A stretch of DNA of 64,000 bases from Halichondria panicea. Lineage: Eukaryota > Porifera > Demospongiae > Suberitida > Halichondriidae. The stretch covers positions 6,268,066 through 6,332,065 of the forward strand of contig NC_087386.1 of assembly GCF_963675165.1 (NCBI RefSeq). The letters run 5' to 3'. The position numbers and the translations under genes are program-made. Positions 45,362 to 59,352 of this stretch are shown in pieces (position 1 is the first letter of the stretch; every line of letters starts with the position of its first letter). The notes under the pieces are model-generated. The model saw nothing but the letters and a program-made list of their open reading frames with translations, was not told where the DNA came from and made no database searches.

Positions 45362-45885
45362 GGGATGGTCTTCTTCACTGGGCCTGTGACCGTGGCAACC
45401 TGAACATGGTGAAACTACTTGTGAAGAGGGGAGCAGATGTTAATATTGAGGACACAGACAATCAGACACCTCTTCATTATGGTGAGAGATGGAGTATTCC
45501 TTTACAGAGGGTGCTTGTGTGTTAATACTGTACATGTTGAAGCTAGCTGTCTGTTTGTAGATCTTTGTTTGAGTCCAATGCTCCGTCTACTGAATAGTGA
45601 GGGAAGTCAGTTTGGCTGTGTATCTATGGTAACCTTGGAGATCTTTTTGTATTTGCATTAATGATGGTGATTGAGGAAACATATTATACCGTATAGCTAT
45701 AGAAGTTGAGCTGGTTATTAGATTTATTCGCGGTAATAATTATTGTCTTTTTTTGAATTCCTTATAATTATATTCGTGATTGTATTTCCTCTGCAGCTGT
45801 GTCATGTGATCATCATGCTGTCATCTTTTATCTACTGCAAGTGGAGACATTGCAGATTCCTATAGCTACCTCAAGATGTGATTGA
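45362..45885 (+). pseudogene. ACBD6-like ankyrin exons, copy 3
   Basis: Exon 45362-45481 reads HWACDRGNLNMVKLLVKRGA and VNIEDTDNQTPLHY but is one base out of frame before LHW. The last exon 45797-45885 reads AVSCDHHAVIFYLLQVETLQ and stops early, with the same internal deletion as 10811. It follows directly on the intron of the broken COLGALT exon 8. Confidence 0.65.
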
Positions 45886-46132
45886 GAATCAAACACTTAT
45901 AGCTATAGCTAGCAGACAAACTTTTTAATTGAACAATCTATTAATTTTGCACATTGCTCCCATTATTGACCAAATTTCAAGTTTTACATGATCAAAGAAA
46001 ATTCAAATGTAACTGTAATAACATATGGTGAAACTGTAGACAAAAAAGACAAAATAATGTGGTGTAAAAGCAATCTACGTATCTATCAGAGGCTAGCTGC
46101 CATGGTAACAGTACAGTTAATAAGGTACAGAG

Positions 46133-49100
46133 TCAGTGTAGTAGTTCACACACTTGAGTGTGTCCATTCCTACTAGCCACATCATAGGCAGTACGTCCGT
46201 CCTGTATAGTGGGTATGTGAGCAGTTAGTGACGAAGGGAAATAAGGAATTTTAACAGTGGACAGCAATACATAACCAGTAGAACACTGTTGCCATGCATG
46301 GTGATGAATAATTGTTACCTTAATTAAGGTTACTAATAAATAGACAGTAGTAATTTTAGAGTATCAGATTTTTTAGAGTACTAATTTTGGCAGAAAATTC
46401 ATTAGCACAATAATTATTTGTCAAAATGGTCAGATCATTTGTCATTGTGGTCTTGGAGAAAAGGAATGTAATTGGTGTTGCAACAGTCAGGTCAAAGTCC
46501 AGTCCAGTCCAGTCGGCCAGTCCACTGATTAAGGACAGCCAGTTTTAAGCTTGAAAGGAAAGTTTTGAGTCAGATACAGGGGCTAGCTTGCTATAGCTTA
46601 CTCTCAAGAGAACTTTTTTGAAATTCATAATGCGTTATAATAATAATTATTAGCGAGGTCTTAATTTAGCGTTAATTACAAATTCGCTAAAATTAGTACT
46701 CGTTTATAATACATACATGTACCATATAGCGGGTAATTTTTGTGGGGTAAATAATTTGTTTAGTCTCATTGCCTGCACTGCATTCATACGTTCCGGTAAG
46801 CCACGCCTACGTTAAAATTTCGTGGAGGTCAGCTAGCTTGCCCTCGAAAATAACGAATTTTTTGCCCCACGAAAATTACCGGCTATACGGTAGTAACATT
46901 AAGGTATACCTAACTACTGTACTATATACTAGAATGCATCAAACATACGCCAACTTTGCGAGGGTTGATCAATTCGCAACAATAAAATCGCAAAACCTAA
47001 GTAAATACAGACGATCCTCGCCAGAACGCAATAGTGATCGCAAAGGGTCAATTTTTCCGCTGACTTGGTTAATTCGCAAAATATTCTAGTAATACGTATA
47101 GTGATTACAATCATGCAGCGTGACTCACATTAGTCTTGATGTTGACGTCAGCTTTGGCCTCCAACAACATTCTAACAACTCCACAGTGACCATTCTGACT
47201 GGCTATGTGCAATGCCGTCCAACCATCCTGTAAACATCCAAATATTTTTAAACAAACAAACAGCTAGTAATAATAGCTGGCAATGTGCAATGCTGTCCCT
47301 TCTCAACAAGACCAAATAATTATTAATACAGATAATTATAAGCAGTAAATCTCACCTTCTTTTGAATTTCAACTTGAGCATTCGCAGCAATCAACAATTC
47401 CACTGCCCTCACATGACCATTCTGAGCAGCTACCCACAACGCTGTGGTTCCAGTCTGTACGGAGTCAAGATAGTGTGAGCAGGTGAACCATCACTTATCA
47501 CAGACCCACTCATTATACAATATCACATGACTATCTACACTAATGTCAGGGGATACACTAGCCTCGATCCCAGGCCGCACTTCCTCCGAGAGCCAGATAC
47601 CGGCTAACACAGGATAACAACGTGTATGCTCAGTAAAACAATGATGTCACATACCGTATAGCGTAAATGTTCCAGGCACTTATATTTCGTGGAATGGCCT
47701 CTAAAACCATTTCGTTGCACAATGTTTGTGGAATGACTGCTTATCGGAAGACACGCCTTTTATTTTAATCTTTGTTATAGCAGATAATTCTAACAATTTT
47801 CGTCCACTTAATTTTCGTGTAGGATTGCTAACCCACGAAATCCGCGCGCTATACGGTATAGAAAGTTTGATTGAAGGTTTCTAGCCCATCTGATAGCATT
47901 CTGATAGCTACCCTTAGCCTGCTATGCTAACAAAAGACTCATAACTAGCAATAGTGTGGATGACAATCGTCTGAACGGAGTGAGGGCTGACAATAGCCTA
48001 TATGGACAGGCCACGCCCATCTAATACTAACTTCGATGAAAGTCTACTATACTACTGCTACTGAAAGAAAATAGCTGTACAACAAGCCTATAGCTCTGTC
48101 TCTAGCTAGCTAGCTATATATAGCTCTGTGTATGACTTTCAATAAGAATTTGTATTCTTTGTCAGGATATTTTCACTGATAAAAATAGGACTTTTCAGGA
48201 AAAATATTCTTGTGCAAGCAGTCAGTAGCAGACCTTATCTTTAATTTAATGGCTGAGGTTCAGTGACGAAAACAGTTAGATCTAGGTCTAAACTATACTA
48301 CCCTTGAGCCTTAGTCAGAGTTATTGTGCATTACATTGGAATGCAATTAAAAGAGAGATCACGAGATGCGTGTCGTACCTCGGTACACCAACTACCAGTG
48401 CTCTCTACACAAACATGACTAGCTCTGGTGTCTAATGGACCAGGTCAACAGAACATGGGGAGGCTCTGTGGCTAGTGGCCTCTGAGATGTGTGTACAGCT
48501 ACTTACACTCACCTCTTTGGGTACATCAACATTGGCCCCAGCATCGATTAGGAGCTCCATACATTTCTGGTGACCACTGAAACTGGCTGCCCAAAGAGGG
48601 GTCTCTCCCGACTGTACATAGGAGGAAAACAATGTAAACAGCATGTTGTGGGAAATGTGTACAACAAAACTAACAACAGTCAAGATATAGTACAGATCCA
48701 CTCATTACACAATATCACTCATACAATATCACATGACTATCTACACTAATGTCAGGGCAGAGGAGGTACGACATTGTTTTTTAATTGAATACTCCATTGT
48801 GATGACGTTTACGGGTTCAGCGACGGATCTATGTCTAAACTATACTACCCTTGAGCCTTAGTCACAGAATAACAGAGTTATTGTGGGAACCGAATAAATG
48901 AAAGCACCACAGGTAAAGGTGCCAACGCTACATAACATAAAGCTACTAATAGCTAGCTTTTATACACACATTGATTATTATTTGTATCATGATGAACATT
49001 TTTAATTTTGCTGCATGCAATCGCAGGGAAACTCAAATAGTGGGTAATGATCGACCATGATTGTTGTTAAAAACGATCGATACCAAAAGTTCAAGTCTAA

Positions 49101-52100
49101 AATTAATGGATGCCATCAGTAGAGCCTTGTAGCTCTCTTCTCACTCTTGCAGCTACCAATAGCTTTATTTTATTTTGCAAATCCACAAATAGAAAGCCAA
49201 GAAAACATGCCTATAGAAACTCTTACTTGCACTTCATTGATTATTGAGCAGCTGAAATAGTCTACACAGTACAAACACACACACACACACACTGCCGTAA
49301 ACCTCGCTTGCGCATGCGCACCAAGCCTTAATTAATTAAATCTCTCCCGACTGTACATAGGAGGAAAACAATGTAAACAGCATATGTTGTAGGAAATGTG
49401 TTTTTACAACAAAACCAACCTTGGTCTGAGTGTTGACTGTAGCCTTGGCTGCTAAGAGGACCCTCACTATCTCATCATGTCCATTCCTACTGGCTGTATA
49501 CAGAGCTGTATGGTTGTCCTGTTATAGACCATAAACCATATAATTATATATCACAGCAACTGGACCAGCTAATTGTACACTCTCCACTACTCAGTCCACT
49601 CATACACAGAGGTAGCCTCGTTCCCAGGACAATTTTGTATGGAATGGAAGGGAGGAAAATGCGGCCTGGTGTCTACTGATAGTGCGCATGCGCTTAGTTA
49701 TGCTGTAAAATATGGGGAATCCCCTTCTTTTCCCCCTATCTACCATGCTGTGCTTCTATTATGTTGATCAAGAAGGCTTGCACACTAGTCTGAAGCCAGA
49801 AGAGCCTCTCGTCTACTTCACGACAGTCGTATGGTCGGAATGTCTGAGCTTGGAAGGACTGGCTATAGCAAGTCTTTGTGCATGTTTCCTATGGTACTTC
49901 TAACTGCTGCTTGAGAAGACAACTATACGACCATCGTAGAACTAGAGACTACTGGCCTCAGACTTTAGACTAAGTGTACCAGCTTTCTTGGCCAACGCAA
50001 TAGAGGGCATAAGCCATAGCTTCAGTATGGAAGTACGTATTACGGAACATATTCCTAGTAAACGGACTAGTTTGCAAAAGTTTTACATTAGTGCACGATT
50101 ACCATGCGCACTAACACCCAAGCAATGGACACCAGGCCTTTTCCCCTTCGAAAAAAGCGGCCTAGGAATGAGACTAACACAGAGGTGACAGTACACACAC
50201 TCAACCATGGAATCAGCAGAGTACACAAAGACCACCATGCAGCGTGACTCACATTATTCTTGTTGTGAATGTCAGCCTTGGCCTCCAACAACATTCTAAC
50301 AACTCCACAGTGACCCTCCTGACTGGCCATGTACAATGCCGTGGCTCCATCCTGTACAGAGTCAAGATAGTACATATCCACTCATTACACAATATCACTC
50401 ATACAATATCACATGACTATCTACACTAATGTCAGGGCAGAGGAGGTACGACACTTATTTAATTGAATCTTCATTTGTGATGACGTTTATTTAGCTGGTA
50501 GTTAAGGTTACGGTATACTGTTCCACCCACGCTCAAATCTGCGTGGGTGTTCAATGTAGTTCAGCTAGTAAAATGGCTCTCATCTGGCAATGGTTACTCT
50601 GCGTTAATTCCAGGCACCAGGAAACCCCTCCTTACTGTATACTCTGCTGTTTCTTATTATACGAATAAAGGGGCAGGGTGACTCGAAGAGTTTTTCCCAA
50701 GAGAGTAAGTTACAACAAAGTTACGGCTATTTTTCTAGCTGTTTTTGTAGGCTAATATAGCGACTGTAGAGTAGTAACAAGGATATATTTTTTGCTGTAA
50801 GGTCTCTATGAACAAGATCTCTTCGAGTCGCCCTCCAGTAAGTCTTCAGGCATCGAATACTGGTCAGAAAGACAACCTAGAAGCTATAAAGTCAACAAAA
50901 TTTGACGACAAAATACTCAGTTTTTCCAGCTGACCTCAGACCACTTCATTGGATTACAAGACATATAAACTCTGAGTTATTATTGTAGCTAGCATTGTTC
51001 CATGTTCTCTTTCCATTGATAATCGTTGCAAGTTGCAAAAATAACGTTGTGATGAGAAATAAATATCTTATGAATCATTCATGAGCAATTAGTATACTGT
51101 AACCTTAACCGCGACCTTGTCACGACAAACTCTATAGGCCTGTAGAACGCTTGTAACTAGCTGTTTAGCTAGCTCTGTACGTTGCTCAAGGTCTCTATGG
51201 CTAGCTATAGTGTTTCTCCAGCTGAGGTCCTGGTTAGAACTCGTCCAGATGTATATGAAAGGTGCAGTGCTCTCAACATTTGTAGCAAGCATATCTCCTA
51301 ACTGAATAGGGTTCACTGGGGTTCAGCGACGGAAACAGTTAGATCTATGTCTAAACTATACTACCCTTGAGCCTTAGTCACAGAATAATAGAGTTATTGT
51401 AGGGAACACACTACATTGAACCAATGTAAAAAAGATTGGAATGCAATTAAAAGAGAGATCACGATGCTGTTGTTACTGGCTACATGCATACAGAGTTGTC
51501 TGGTTAATTGTCCTGTGTTATATAGACCATAAACCATAATTATAATTATGTATAACAGCAACTGGAGGGTTAGTGTAAAAGCTGGAATGCAGATATGGAA
51601 CAGAACATGTAGCTGGCTGTAATCATCACATGACACCTGTTATTGGAAAGAGGATCAACAACTTACACACACTGTTGCACAGTGGTAGATATTGAGATAA
51701 CAGTTTCATTGTTGAGAGTATAAATGTGGAATTTGCTGACTCCACAACCCAATGTGTGTGGAAATCAATGGCAAAATGCTTGGTCAGTGTGTCTCTTCAA
51801 CACGCACAAATCGTTTAAAGTTTCACCAAGGGCCAAAACTTTGCAGGCATGCAGATTGAAGAAAGGTATAGCTTTGGAGTGTCCTGTATAGCTATAGACT
51901 TCACACTCCACCTTACTTTGGGCACAACATAATTACTTCGCTAAGTCTATAGACACGTATAATTATGTGTATTTGTAATGTTCAATGTTGCTACTATAAT
52001 TATACTCAGTCTAATTTTTTACTCCTATAGTAATAGTCTTCTAAAATTAGCTTTGTGTCTATAAAAGGCTTCTGTAGCACAAGTATTTAAGACTAAGAAC

Positions 52101-55100
52101 ACCATCATCACTAGCTCTTTTTTTAGTCATTCCATATTCCGTTCTATTCCGCATTCCAGCTTTTACACTAACCCGCAACTGGACCAGCTAATCCACTACT
52201 CAATCCACTACTCTAGTAAATCTCACCTTCCGTTGAATGTCAACTCCAGCCTTGGCAGCAATCAACAATTCCACTGCCCTCACATGACCATTCTGAGCAG
52301 CTACCCACAATGCTGTGGTCCCATTCTGTACAGAGTCAAGAAAGTACAGATCCACTCATTACACAATATCACTCATACAATATCACATGACTATCTACAC
52401 TAATGTCAGGGCAGAGGACACTTTTTTAATTGATGACGTTTGCTTAGCTGGCAGTTTATCGTGACCTTGCTACGACAAACTCTAGGCTTGTACAACACTT
52501 GTAACTGACAATTTAGCTAGCTCTGTACATTGCTCAAGGTCTCTATGGCTAGCTATAGTGTTTCTCCAGCTGAGGTCCTGGTTAGAACTCGTCCAGATGT
52601 ATATGAAAGGTGCAGTGCTCTAAACATTTGTAGCAAGCATATCTCCTAACTGAATAGGGTTCACTGGGGTTCAGCAACGGAAACAGTTAGATCTAGGTCT
52701 AAACTATACTACCCTTGAGCCTTAGTCACAAAATAACAGAGTTATTGTTGGGAACACATTGCATTGAAAACCAATGTAAAAAAGATTGGATAGATCACGA
52801 GATGCGTGTTGTACCTCGGTACACCAACTACCAGTGCTATCTACACAAACATGACTAGCTCTGGTGTCTAATGGACCAGGTCAACAGAACATGGGGAGGC
52901 TTTGTGGCTAGTGGCCTCTGAGATGTGTGTATAGTAGCCTCGATTGCAGGCCGCATTAAAATACTGCCTGGAACCTTCAGAATATGGGTAATCGTACTAC
53001 GAACGTAAAACCTTAGTACCCGTAATTTAGTCCCTTTACTAAGAATATGTTCTGTAATATTTTATCTCCATACTGAGTTCCGTGAAGCTGTATCTATTAC
53101 TTAGAAGGCTTGAACACTAGTTTGGAGGCTCTCATCTACGTCTACGATGGTCCTATCTATAGCCATGTTGTCTTCGCAAGAAGCAGTCAAGAGGCACCAT
53201 ACACTTCCCATAGCCTGTACTAACTGAATAGGGTTCACTGGGGTTCAGCGACAGAAACAGTTAGATCTAGGTCTAAACTATACTACCCTTGAGCCTTAGT
53301 CACAGAATAACAGAGTTATTGTGGGGAACACACTTGAAAACAACGTAAAAAAGATTGGAATGCAATTAAAAGAGAGATCACGATGCTGTTGTTACTGGCT
53401 ACATGCATACAGAGCTGTCTGGTTGTCCTGTGTTATATAGACCATAAACCATAATTATAATTATGTATAACAGCAACTGGAGGATTAGTGTAAAACAACC
53501 CAATGTGTGTGGCAAAATGCTTGGTCAGTATGTCTCTTCAACACGCACAAATCGTTTAAAGTTTCACCAAGGGCCAAAACTTTGCAGGCATGTAGATTGA
53601 AGAAAGGTATAGCTTTGGAGTGTCCTGTATAGCTATAGACTTCACACTCCACCTTACTTTGGGCACAACATAATTACTTCGCTAAGTCTATAGACACGTA
53701 TAATTATGTGTATTTGTAATGTTCACTGTTGCTACTATAATTATACTCAGTCTACTTTTTACTCCTATAGTAATAGTCTTCTAAAATTAGCTTTGTGTCT
53801 ATAAAAGGATTCTGTAGCACTTTAACAAGTATTTAAGTCATATTACACTAAAAAAATACAGAGCACCATCAGCAGTTCTCTTTTTAGTCATTCCATATTC
53901 CGTTCTATTCCGCATTCCAGCTTTACACTAACCCGCAACTGGACCAGCTAATCCACTACTCAATCACTACTCTAGTAAATCTCACCTTCCCTTGAATGTC
54001 CACTCCAGCCTTTGCAGCAAGCAACAATTCCACTGCCCTCACATGACCATTCTGAGCAGCTACCCACAATGCAGTGGCTCCATCCTGTACAGAGAGTCAA
54101 GATAGTACAGATCCACTCATTACACAATATCACTCATACAATATCACATGACTATCTACGCTAATGTCAGGGCAGAGGAGGTATGACACTGTTTTTACTT
54201 GAATATTCCTTTGTGATGACGTTTACAAGTTCAGCGACGAAAACAGTTAGATCTAGGTCTAAACTATATATACTATACTTGAGCTTTAGTAAGAGTTATT
54301 GTGGGGAACACACTACATTGAAACAACGTAAAAATTGTTTGAATAGATCTCGAGATGCGTGTCGTACCTCGGTATACCAACTACCAGTGCTCTCTACACA
54401 AACATGACTAGCTCTGGTGTCTAATGGACCAGGTCAACAGAACATGGGGAGGCTCTGTGGCTAGTGGCCTCTGAGATGTGTGTATAGTAGCCTCGATTCC
54501 AGGCCGCATTAAAATACTGCCTGGTACCTTCAGAATATGGGTAATCGTACTACAAACATAAAACCTTAGTACCCGTAATATAGTCCTTTACTAAGAATAT
54601 GTTCTGTAATATTTTATCTCCATACTGAGTTCTGTGAAGCTGCTTAGAAGGCTTGAACACTAATTTGGAGGCTCTCATCTATGTCTACGATGATCCTACA
54701 GCAGGTTTATCTTCGCAAGTAGCAGTCAAGAAGCACCATACACTTCCCATAGCCTGTACAGATCTAAGCTAAGACATCCTGACCATACAGCCGTCATAGA
54801 GGTGGATGAGAGCCTCTCCTAACTTCAGACTAGTGTGAAAGCCTTTTGGAACAACGCAATAGAGAGCTAAGCTGATGTACATAGATAGAAAGAAAGAAAA
54901 GAAGGGATTCCCCAGATTCTGGAGAATAAACTATCACATGCTCACTATCACCATGCAATAAGTACCAGGCCATACTTTAATTGGCCTGGAATCGAGGCTA
55001 TGTGTATATAGCTACTTACACTCACCTCTTTGGGTACATCAACATTGGCCCCAGCATCGATTAGGAGCTCCATACATTTCTGGTGACCATAGAAACTGGC

Positions 55101-56644
55101 TGTGTAAAGAGGGGTCTCTCCCCACTGTACATAGGAGGAAAACAATGTAAACAGCATGTTGTGGGAAATGTATTTATACAACAAAACCAACCTTGTTCTG
55201 AGTGTTGACTGTAGCCTTGGCTGCTAAGAGGACCCTCACTATCTCATCATGTCCATTGTATAACTAGCCCAGTGAAGAGCAGTTACACCATCCTGTAGAG
55301 ACAACATCATCAACCAACGGACATATTGGCACTGTAGACAGTATTCCCCTCACCTTGTCTGCCTGGTTGGGATCAGCCCCACACTCCAGTAGCTCCAGAA
55401 CCACACCCACATTGCCCGTCTTACAAGCATCTAGAAATGCCTGGGAGAAAATACACTATCAGTAAACACACCCAAAAGATGGAATGACACAAATTGTATG
55501 TACATGTTATATACTGTTCAAGATTCTATAGCCACCCACACAGAAGTACCAGCATACAGTCGACACTAACACTATATAAGCTGACAATGCACATTTGATA
55601 CCTCCACCCACTCACTCACGTACCATCCTGGGGTGCTGTAGACACAGCTTTCTGAGTGAGACAATCACTTCGTCAACTGACGGTCTCTGTTGAGGTCGGT
55701 CATGGAGGCAGCTAACAACAAGAGGATAAAGAGCGTGTTTCTGCCCCATTTTGTCACCATGAACAGCAGTGCTTCGACGCATGAGCTCCTCTTTTCCTCT
55801 GATAGACTTGAAATAGTTTCGAATACTATGAGGTACGTTCTTGACTTTAGGGAAATCACCGATAACAGTGTGAATGATGAGATGACCGAATGAGAAGATG
55901 TCCAGCTTGGTAGTGTAGGTGGGCGGCTCCACATGACACTCGGGAGGCATGTAGGTTGGATTTCCTGGGACGTTTGTCAGAACATGAGTCAATCTCTCCA
56001 GATCAACATACCTGCAAATGAACAGTAGGTTTTACATATCTGCCTTTGTTTTCCCACATTAAGTAAATCTCCTTTTTGTCTCTAACTCATAAAAAAAAAA
56101 CATTTTTCTTTGTTGCAAAAACAACAACATACCTGGACACACCCAGGTCTCCGATCTTGGCAGTGAGGTCCTCAGTGAGCAAGATGTTGGGAGCAGTGAG
56201 GTCACGATGGATGAGGGGAGGGGTCAGAGAGTGGAGATAGCGAAGGCCTTTGGATACATCATACAGGATATGGATTCTAGTGGCGATATTCGTGTCTCGA
56301 TGGGTTTCAAGGAATTTAGCCAAGTCGGAATGAAGCCTCTCCATTATTAGACTGATGTCGTTCTTATTGCGGCCGTAATGGACTCCAACGAAACCGACAA
56401 TGTTGGGGTGATCCAAACCGCTCAGAATATGACACTCATGACGGAAATTTGTTAAAATCCTCTCCCTCTGTCCAAGGGATTGCTCTTGGAGCAATATGTG
56501 GTGAAGCTTCTTAGCAATGCAGTCTCTTCCATTCACCGTCACTCTAAAGACACAGCCATAAGCCCCATGACCAGCTTGGTTCTCCTCTAGACCCAATCCT
56601 TCCACCTGAACCACCAGAGCATCAAGGTCACTTCTTGTAGCCAT
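46133..56644 (-). CDS. Kinase-ankyrin gene D
   Basis: Kinase exons 56133-56644 and 55624-56011 (300 residues; GHGAYG, IAKK, HRDLTAPN, DLG, PPE). Ankyrin exons: 55354-55440, 55192-55292, 55026-55124, 53986-54084, 52227-52325, 50253-50351, 49420-49518, 48513-48611, 47356-47454 and 47129-47227. The terminal exon is 46133-46201. Exon 55192-55292 is 101 nt; a 2-bp gain in the SRNGH stretch shifts the frame to a nearby stop. The exon at 49347-49360 is only the first few codons of an SGETPL-type repeat, cut by a deletion. Compared with B and C, the DGATALWVAAQNGH exon and its intron are duplicated (52227 and 53986). If the bad exon is skipped, ten ankyrin exons remain in frame. Confidence 0.8.
46720..46892. 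mobile_element. Hairpin MITE ending in CTATACGGTA (unit D)
   Basis: 173 bp, orthologous to 11729-11901. Confidence 0.65.
47652..47858. mobile_element. TACCGTATAGCG MITE (unit D)
   Basis: 207 bp, nearly identical to 28946-29152 and at the same intron position. Confidence 0.7.
48895..49342. other. Unit D-specific intron segment
   Basis: About 450 bp not found in B, C or E. It contains an (AC)n tract of about 20 bp near 49275 and TTGCGCATGCGCACC near 49310. At its right end it abuts a truncated ankyrin exon (49347-49360), so it replaced most of that exon. No gene seen. Confidence 0.5.
49613..50176. mobile_element. TAGCCTCG inverted-repeat element (unit D, plus)
   Basis: Orthologous to 14237-14803 and 31955-32521. 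Confidence 0.65.
50506..51104. mobile_element. TTAA-flanked MITE (unit D)
   Basis: 599 bp between TTAA sites, orthologous to 15130-15727. Confidence 0.65.
51567..52174. mobile_element. hAT-like MITE (unit D, first)
   Basis: Orthologous to 16386-17014, between GCAACTGGA flanks. Confidence 0.65.
52935..53220. mobile_element. TAGCCTCG element, right end lost (unit D)
   Basis: Starts TAGCCTCGATTGCAGGCCGC and is cut at 53220, where CCTGTAC joins TAACTGAATAGGG. The join marks one edge of the local duplication in gene D. Confidence 0.6.
53482..53934. mobile_element. hAT-like MITE, internally deleted (unit D, second)
   Basis: Keeps both flanking GCAACTGGA copies but has lost about 170 bp after GATTAGTGTAAAA. 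It accompanies the duplicated ankyrin exon at 53986. Confidence 0.6.
54488..55000. mobile_element. TAGCCTCG inverted-repeat element (unit D, minus)
   Basis: 513 bp, orthologous to 326-840 and 34837-35359. Confidence 0.65.
56012..56132 (-). other. Kinase intron flanked by direct repeats (gene D)
   Basis: 121 bp. CAGGTATGTTG spans both splice junctions, as in gene A. The interior contains a poly-T tract (minus strand) from an A-run at 56089-56100. Confidence 0.75.
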
Positions 56645-56766
56645 TTTGGAGTTTTGCAGAAAAAGGGGAGTATCTCATTGTGTTCCTTGGTCATATGACA
56701 CATTTCCTACTGCGCATGCCCAAATAATTGGTGTTCAGTACAGCGGTGCAGAGCGGTGTATTTCAG

Positions 56767-56902
56767 AAACTTAATGATCTTTACCAAATCAGACACATAA
56801 ATACTAAATTCAAGGACTTGCATCAGAGGACTTGCATGATGTGTCTTGGGCCATGGAGAATGGAGAATCTAAAGACCTACTGTATAGGCAACACAATTCA
56901 TG
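56767..56902 (+). other. Unrecognised exon-like block (copy 4)
   Basis: Follows GTATTTCAG, contains LGPWRMENLKTYCIGNTIHG and ends at a GTGAGT donor. It is 123 bp upstream of kinase D in divergent orientation. Confidence 0.4.
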
Positions 56903-57195
56903 GTGAGTGTGAGTACCCTCCCACCCTACAATAGATACCTCCATCAGCTGGCTAAGATATCATTCTCACTACTCTCATGTGTCTGGATCTGAGAGGCGTC
57001 AGATCTTCTAAGTCACGTACCTTTCAACGGCCATCTAGCTAGCTAGCTGCATATATCTGTGGATTTTATCATTTCAGTCTGTTATTATTGTGTACAGAAT
57101 TGTACCTTATTATCTCAGCTACCCCACCACTAGATACCTCACACACACACATCTTGAGTATCAGAGTGTACTAATCCCGTCCCTCTCTCTCACAG

Positions 57196-58696
57196 ATTGT
57201 TTCGTTCTCCTACTTTCTTTGTGATTGCCGGAGGAGTGACTGACAGTGACTGTGTGTACTCTGTCCCCTCTACCATTCCCACGGTCTCACACACAGTGGA
57301 GGGCCTATGATCTACACAGGAGCCACTCTCGTCATTAGGAAAAAGTTCTCTGCCAAACACTTTTGTACCGATAGTGCAAAGTACAACTGCACTGTGAGTT
57401 GGCTAATTGACTGGGGCTGACCCACTTACATAGTACGTGTTGTTATGCTTTCAGCTATTCTTGCCTTTGCTTTCACTACACAACTTGAGCTATGTATCAC
57501 TGTGTACGGGTGACATCACTTCATTTATATCCACTTACTCCCCCACTGTGCAGATGGTGTGCACGATTGGGGAGTTGAATCGCTACGTTTTGGCCCAACC
57601 CCCTCAACCCACTGACACACAACACAAAGTACGTCTAATCATCACTGCAGGACTCAGAAAAGAGCTGTGGCTGGAGTTCCAGAAACTAATTGAAGTGGAT
57701 CACATTATCGAGTTTTATACCTCCACTGAGGGCAACTTTGGTATCATCAACATTGCCAGGATCTGTTGGAGCTCTCCCACTGTTTGTACCGTCCCTTCAA
57801 AACGTCACTATCTTGAAGCTTCATCCGGAGACTGGCGATTACCTAAGAGATGAGAATGGTTTCTGTGTCGAGTGTGGTGTGAGCGAACCTACTAAAGTCT
57901 CTCCCTTCTACGGATATCGAAACAAAGAGAACTCAGCAAAAAAAATTCTTAGGAATTGTTTCAAAGCAGGAGATGCTTTTTTCAGAACTGGAGACATGCG
58001 CATTGACGAGGAAGGTTGGGTGTATTTGTGTGATCGGTCTGGGGACACGTTTCGTTGGAAGGGGGAGAACGTATCCACGGCAGAGGTTGAGACTCGTATT
58101 GCTACTGTGTTGAAGTTGACGGATGTGGTGGTGTACGGTGTTGAGGTGCCTGGTAACGAGGGGCGTACTGGAATGGCTGCCATTGTGGGGACTCTGGTCA
58201 TGCAGGGAAGCACTCTGGCTGGATGAGACACAGAGGAGGCACTAACTGACGACAAGAAGACAATGTTCGACTAGTGTAAGGAGGGGAATGAAAAGAAATT
58301 ACGATCTCTACTCTCTGACACCAATGTCAATCAAACTGACCAAGAGGTGAGTAGACAGGTTAATAATGTTATAATATAGTTCATTCCTGTAATTATGTGC
58401 CAAAATAGTTATATAGTTGATATACACATTCTGAAAAGACTCTCCAATTATAAGAAAATTGCTGTATAATTTGAACTAACTGAGCGTGTTGAATGTTTGA
58501 GACTAATGCTAATTGTAGAATGCTGTACACATACTTGCACATGTATAATTATAGAGATGCATTTCATGATACAGGGGATGGGTCTTCTTCACTGGGCCTG
58601 TGACCGTGGCAACCTGAACATGGTGAAACTACTTGTGAAGAGGGGAGCAGATGTTAATATTGAGGACACAGACAATCAGACACCCTCTTCATTATG
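57196..58696 (+). pseudogene. SLC27-like/ACBD6-like chimera, copy 4
   Basis: Exon 57196-57393 has a 4-bp deletion before YHSHG. Exon 57554-58346 reads IGELNRYVLAQPP, LRKELWLEFQKLIEVDHI and EFYTSTEGNFGIINI. An 8-bp deletion then shifts the frame; the hallmark [20 protein letters not shown] follows, then MQGSTLAG and the same TGA as copy 2. The fused ACBD6-like part has a second stop, TAG in place of the tryptophan codon of FDWC. Exon 58575-58696 starts in frame (GMGLLHWACDRGNLNMVKLL) but gains a C in CACCCTC. A 21-nt in-frame deletion after GVSEP distinguishes it from copy 2. It is a non-functional relic of the same fusion. Confidence 0.75.
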
Positions 58697-58998
58697 GTGA
58701 GAGATGGAGTATTCCTTTACAGAGGGTGCTTGTGTGTTAATACATGTTGAAGCTAGCTGTCTGTTTGTAGATCTTTGTTTGAGTCCAATGCTCCCTCTAC
58801 TGAATAGTGAGGGAAGTCAGTTTGGCTGTGTATCCCTTGGAGATCTTTTTGTATTTGCATTAATGATGGTGATCGAGGAAACATATTATACCCTATAGCT
58901 GTAGAAGTTGAGCTGGTTATTAGATTTATTCGCGGTAATAATTATTGTCTTTTTTTGAATTCCTTATAATTATATTCGTGATTGTATTTCCTCTACAG

Positions 58999-59090
58999 CT
59001 GTGTCATGTGATCATCATGCTGTCATCTCTTATCTACTACAAGTGGGATTCCTATCTCAAGATGTGATTGAGAATCAAGCACCTATATAA
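58999..59090 (+). pseudogene. ACBD6-like last exon, shortened (copy 4)
   Basis: Reads AVSCDHHAVISYLLQVGFLS and QDVIENQAPI before a stop, like 27544-27635. Confidence 0.55.
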
Positions 59091-59352
59091 TTATATAGCC
59101 TCGATTCCAGGCCGCACCTTTAGACAAACAATTCAATCTAGTTTCAGGTTATTAATTTTGCACATTTCTCATTATTGACCAATTAACTTTCAAGTTTTAC
59201 ATGATCAGAATGTAACTTGGTGAAATACATGAGAAACCGTATATAGAAAAAAATTAATTATAAGACAAAATGATGTAGTGTATAAATTTGCAATCAACGT
59301 ATCTATCGGAGGCTAGCTGCCATGGTAACAGTACAGTTAATAAGGTACAGAG

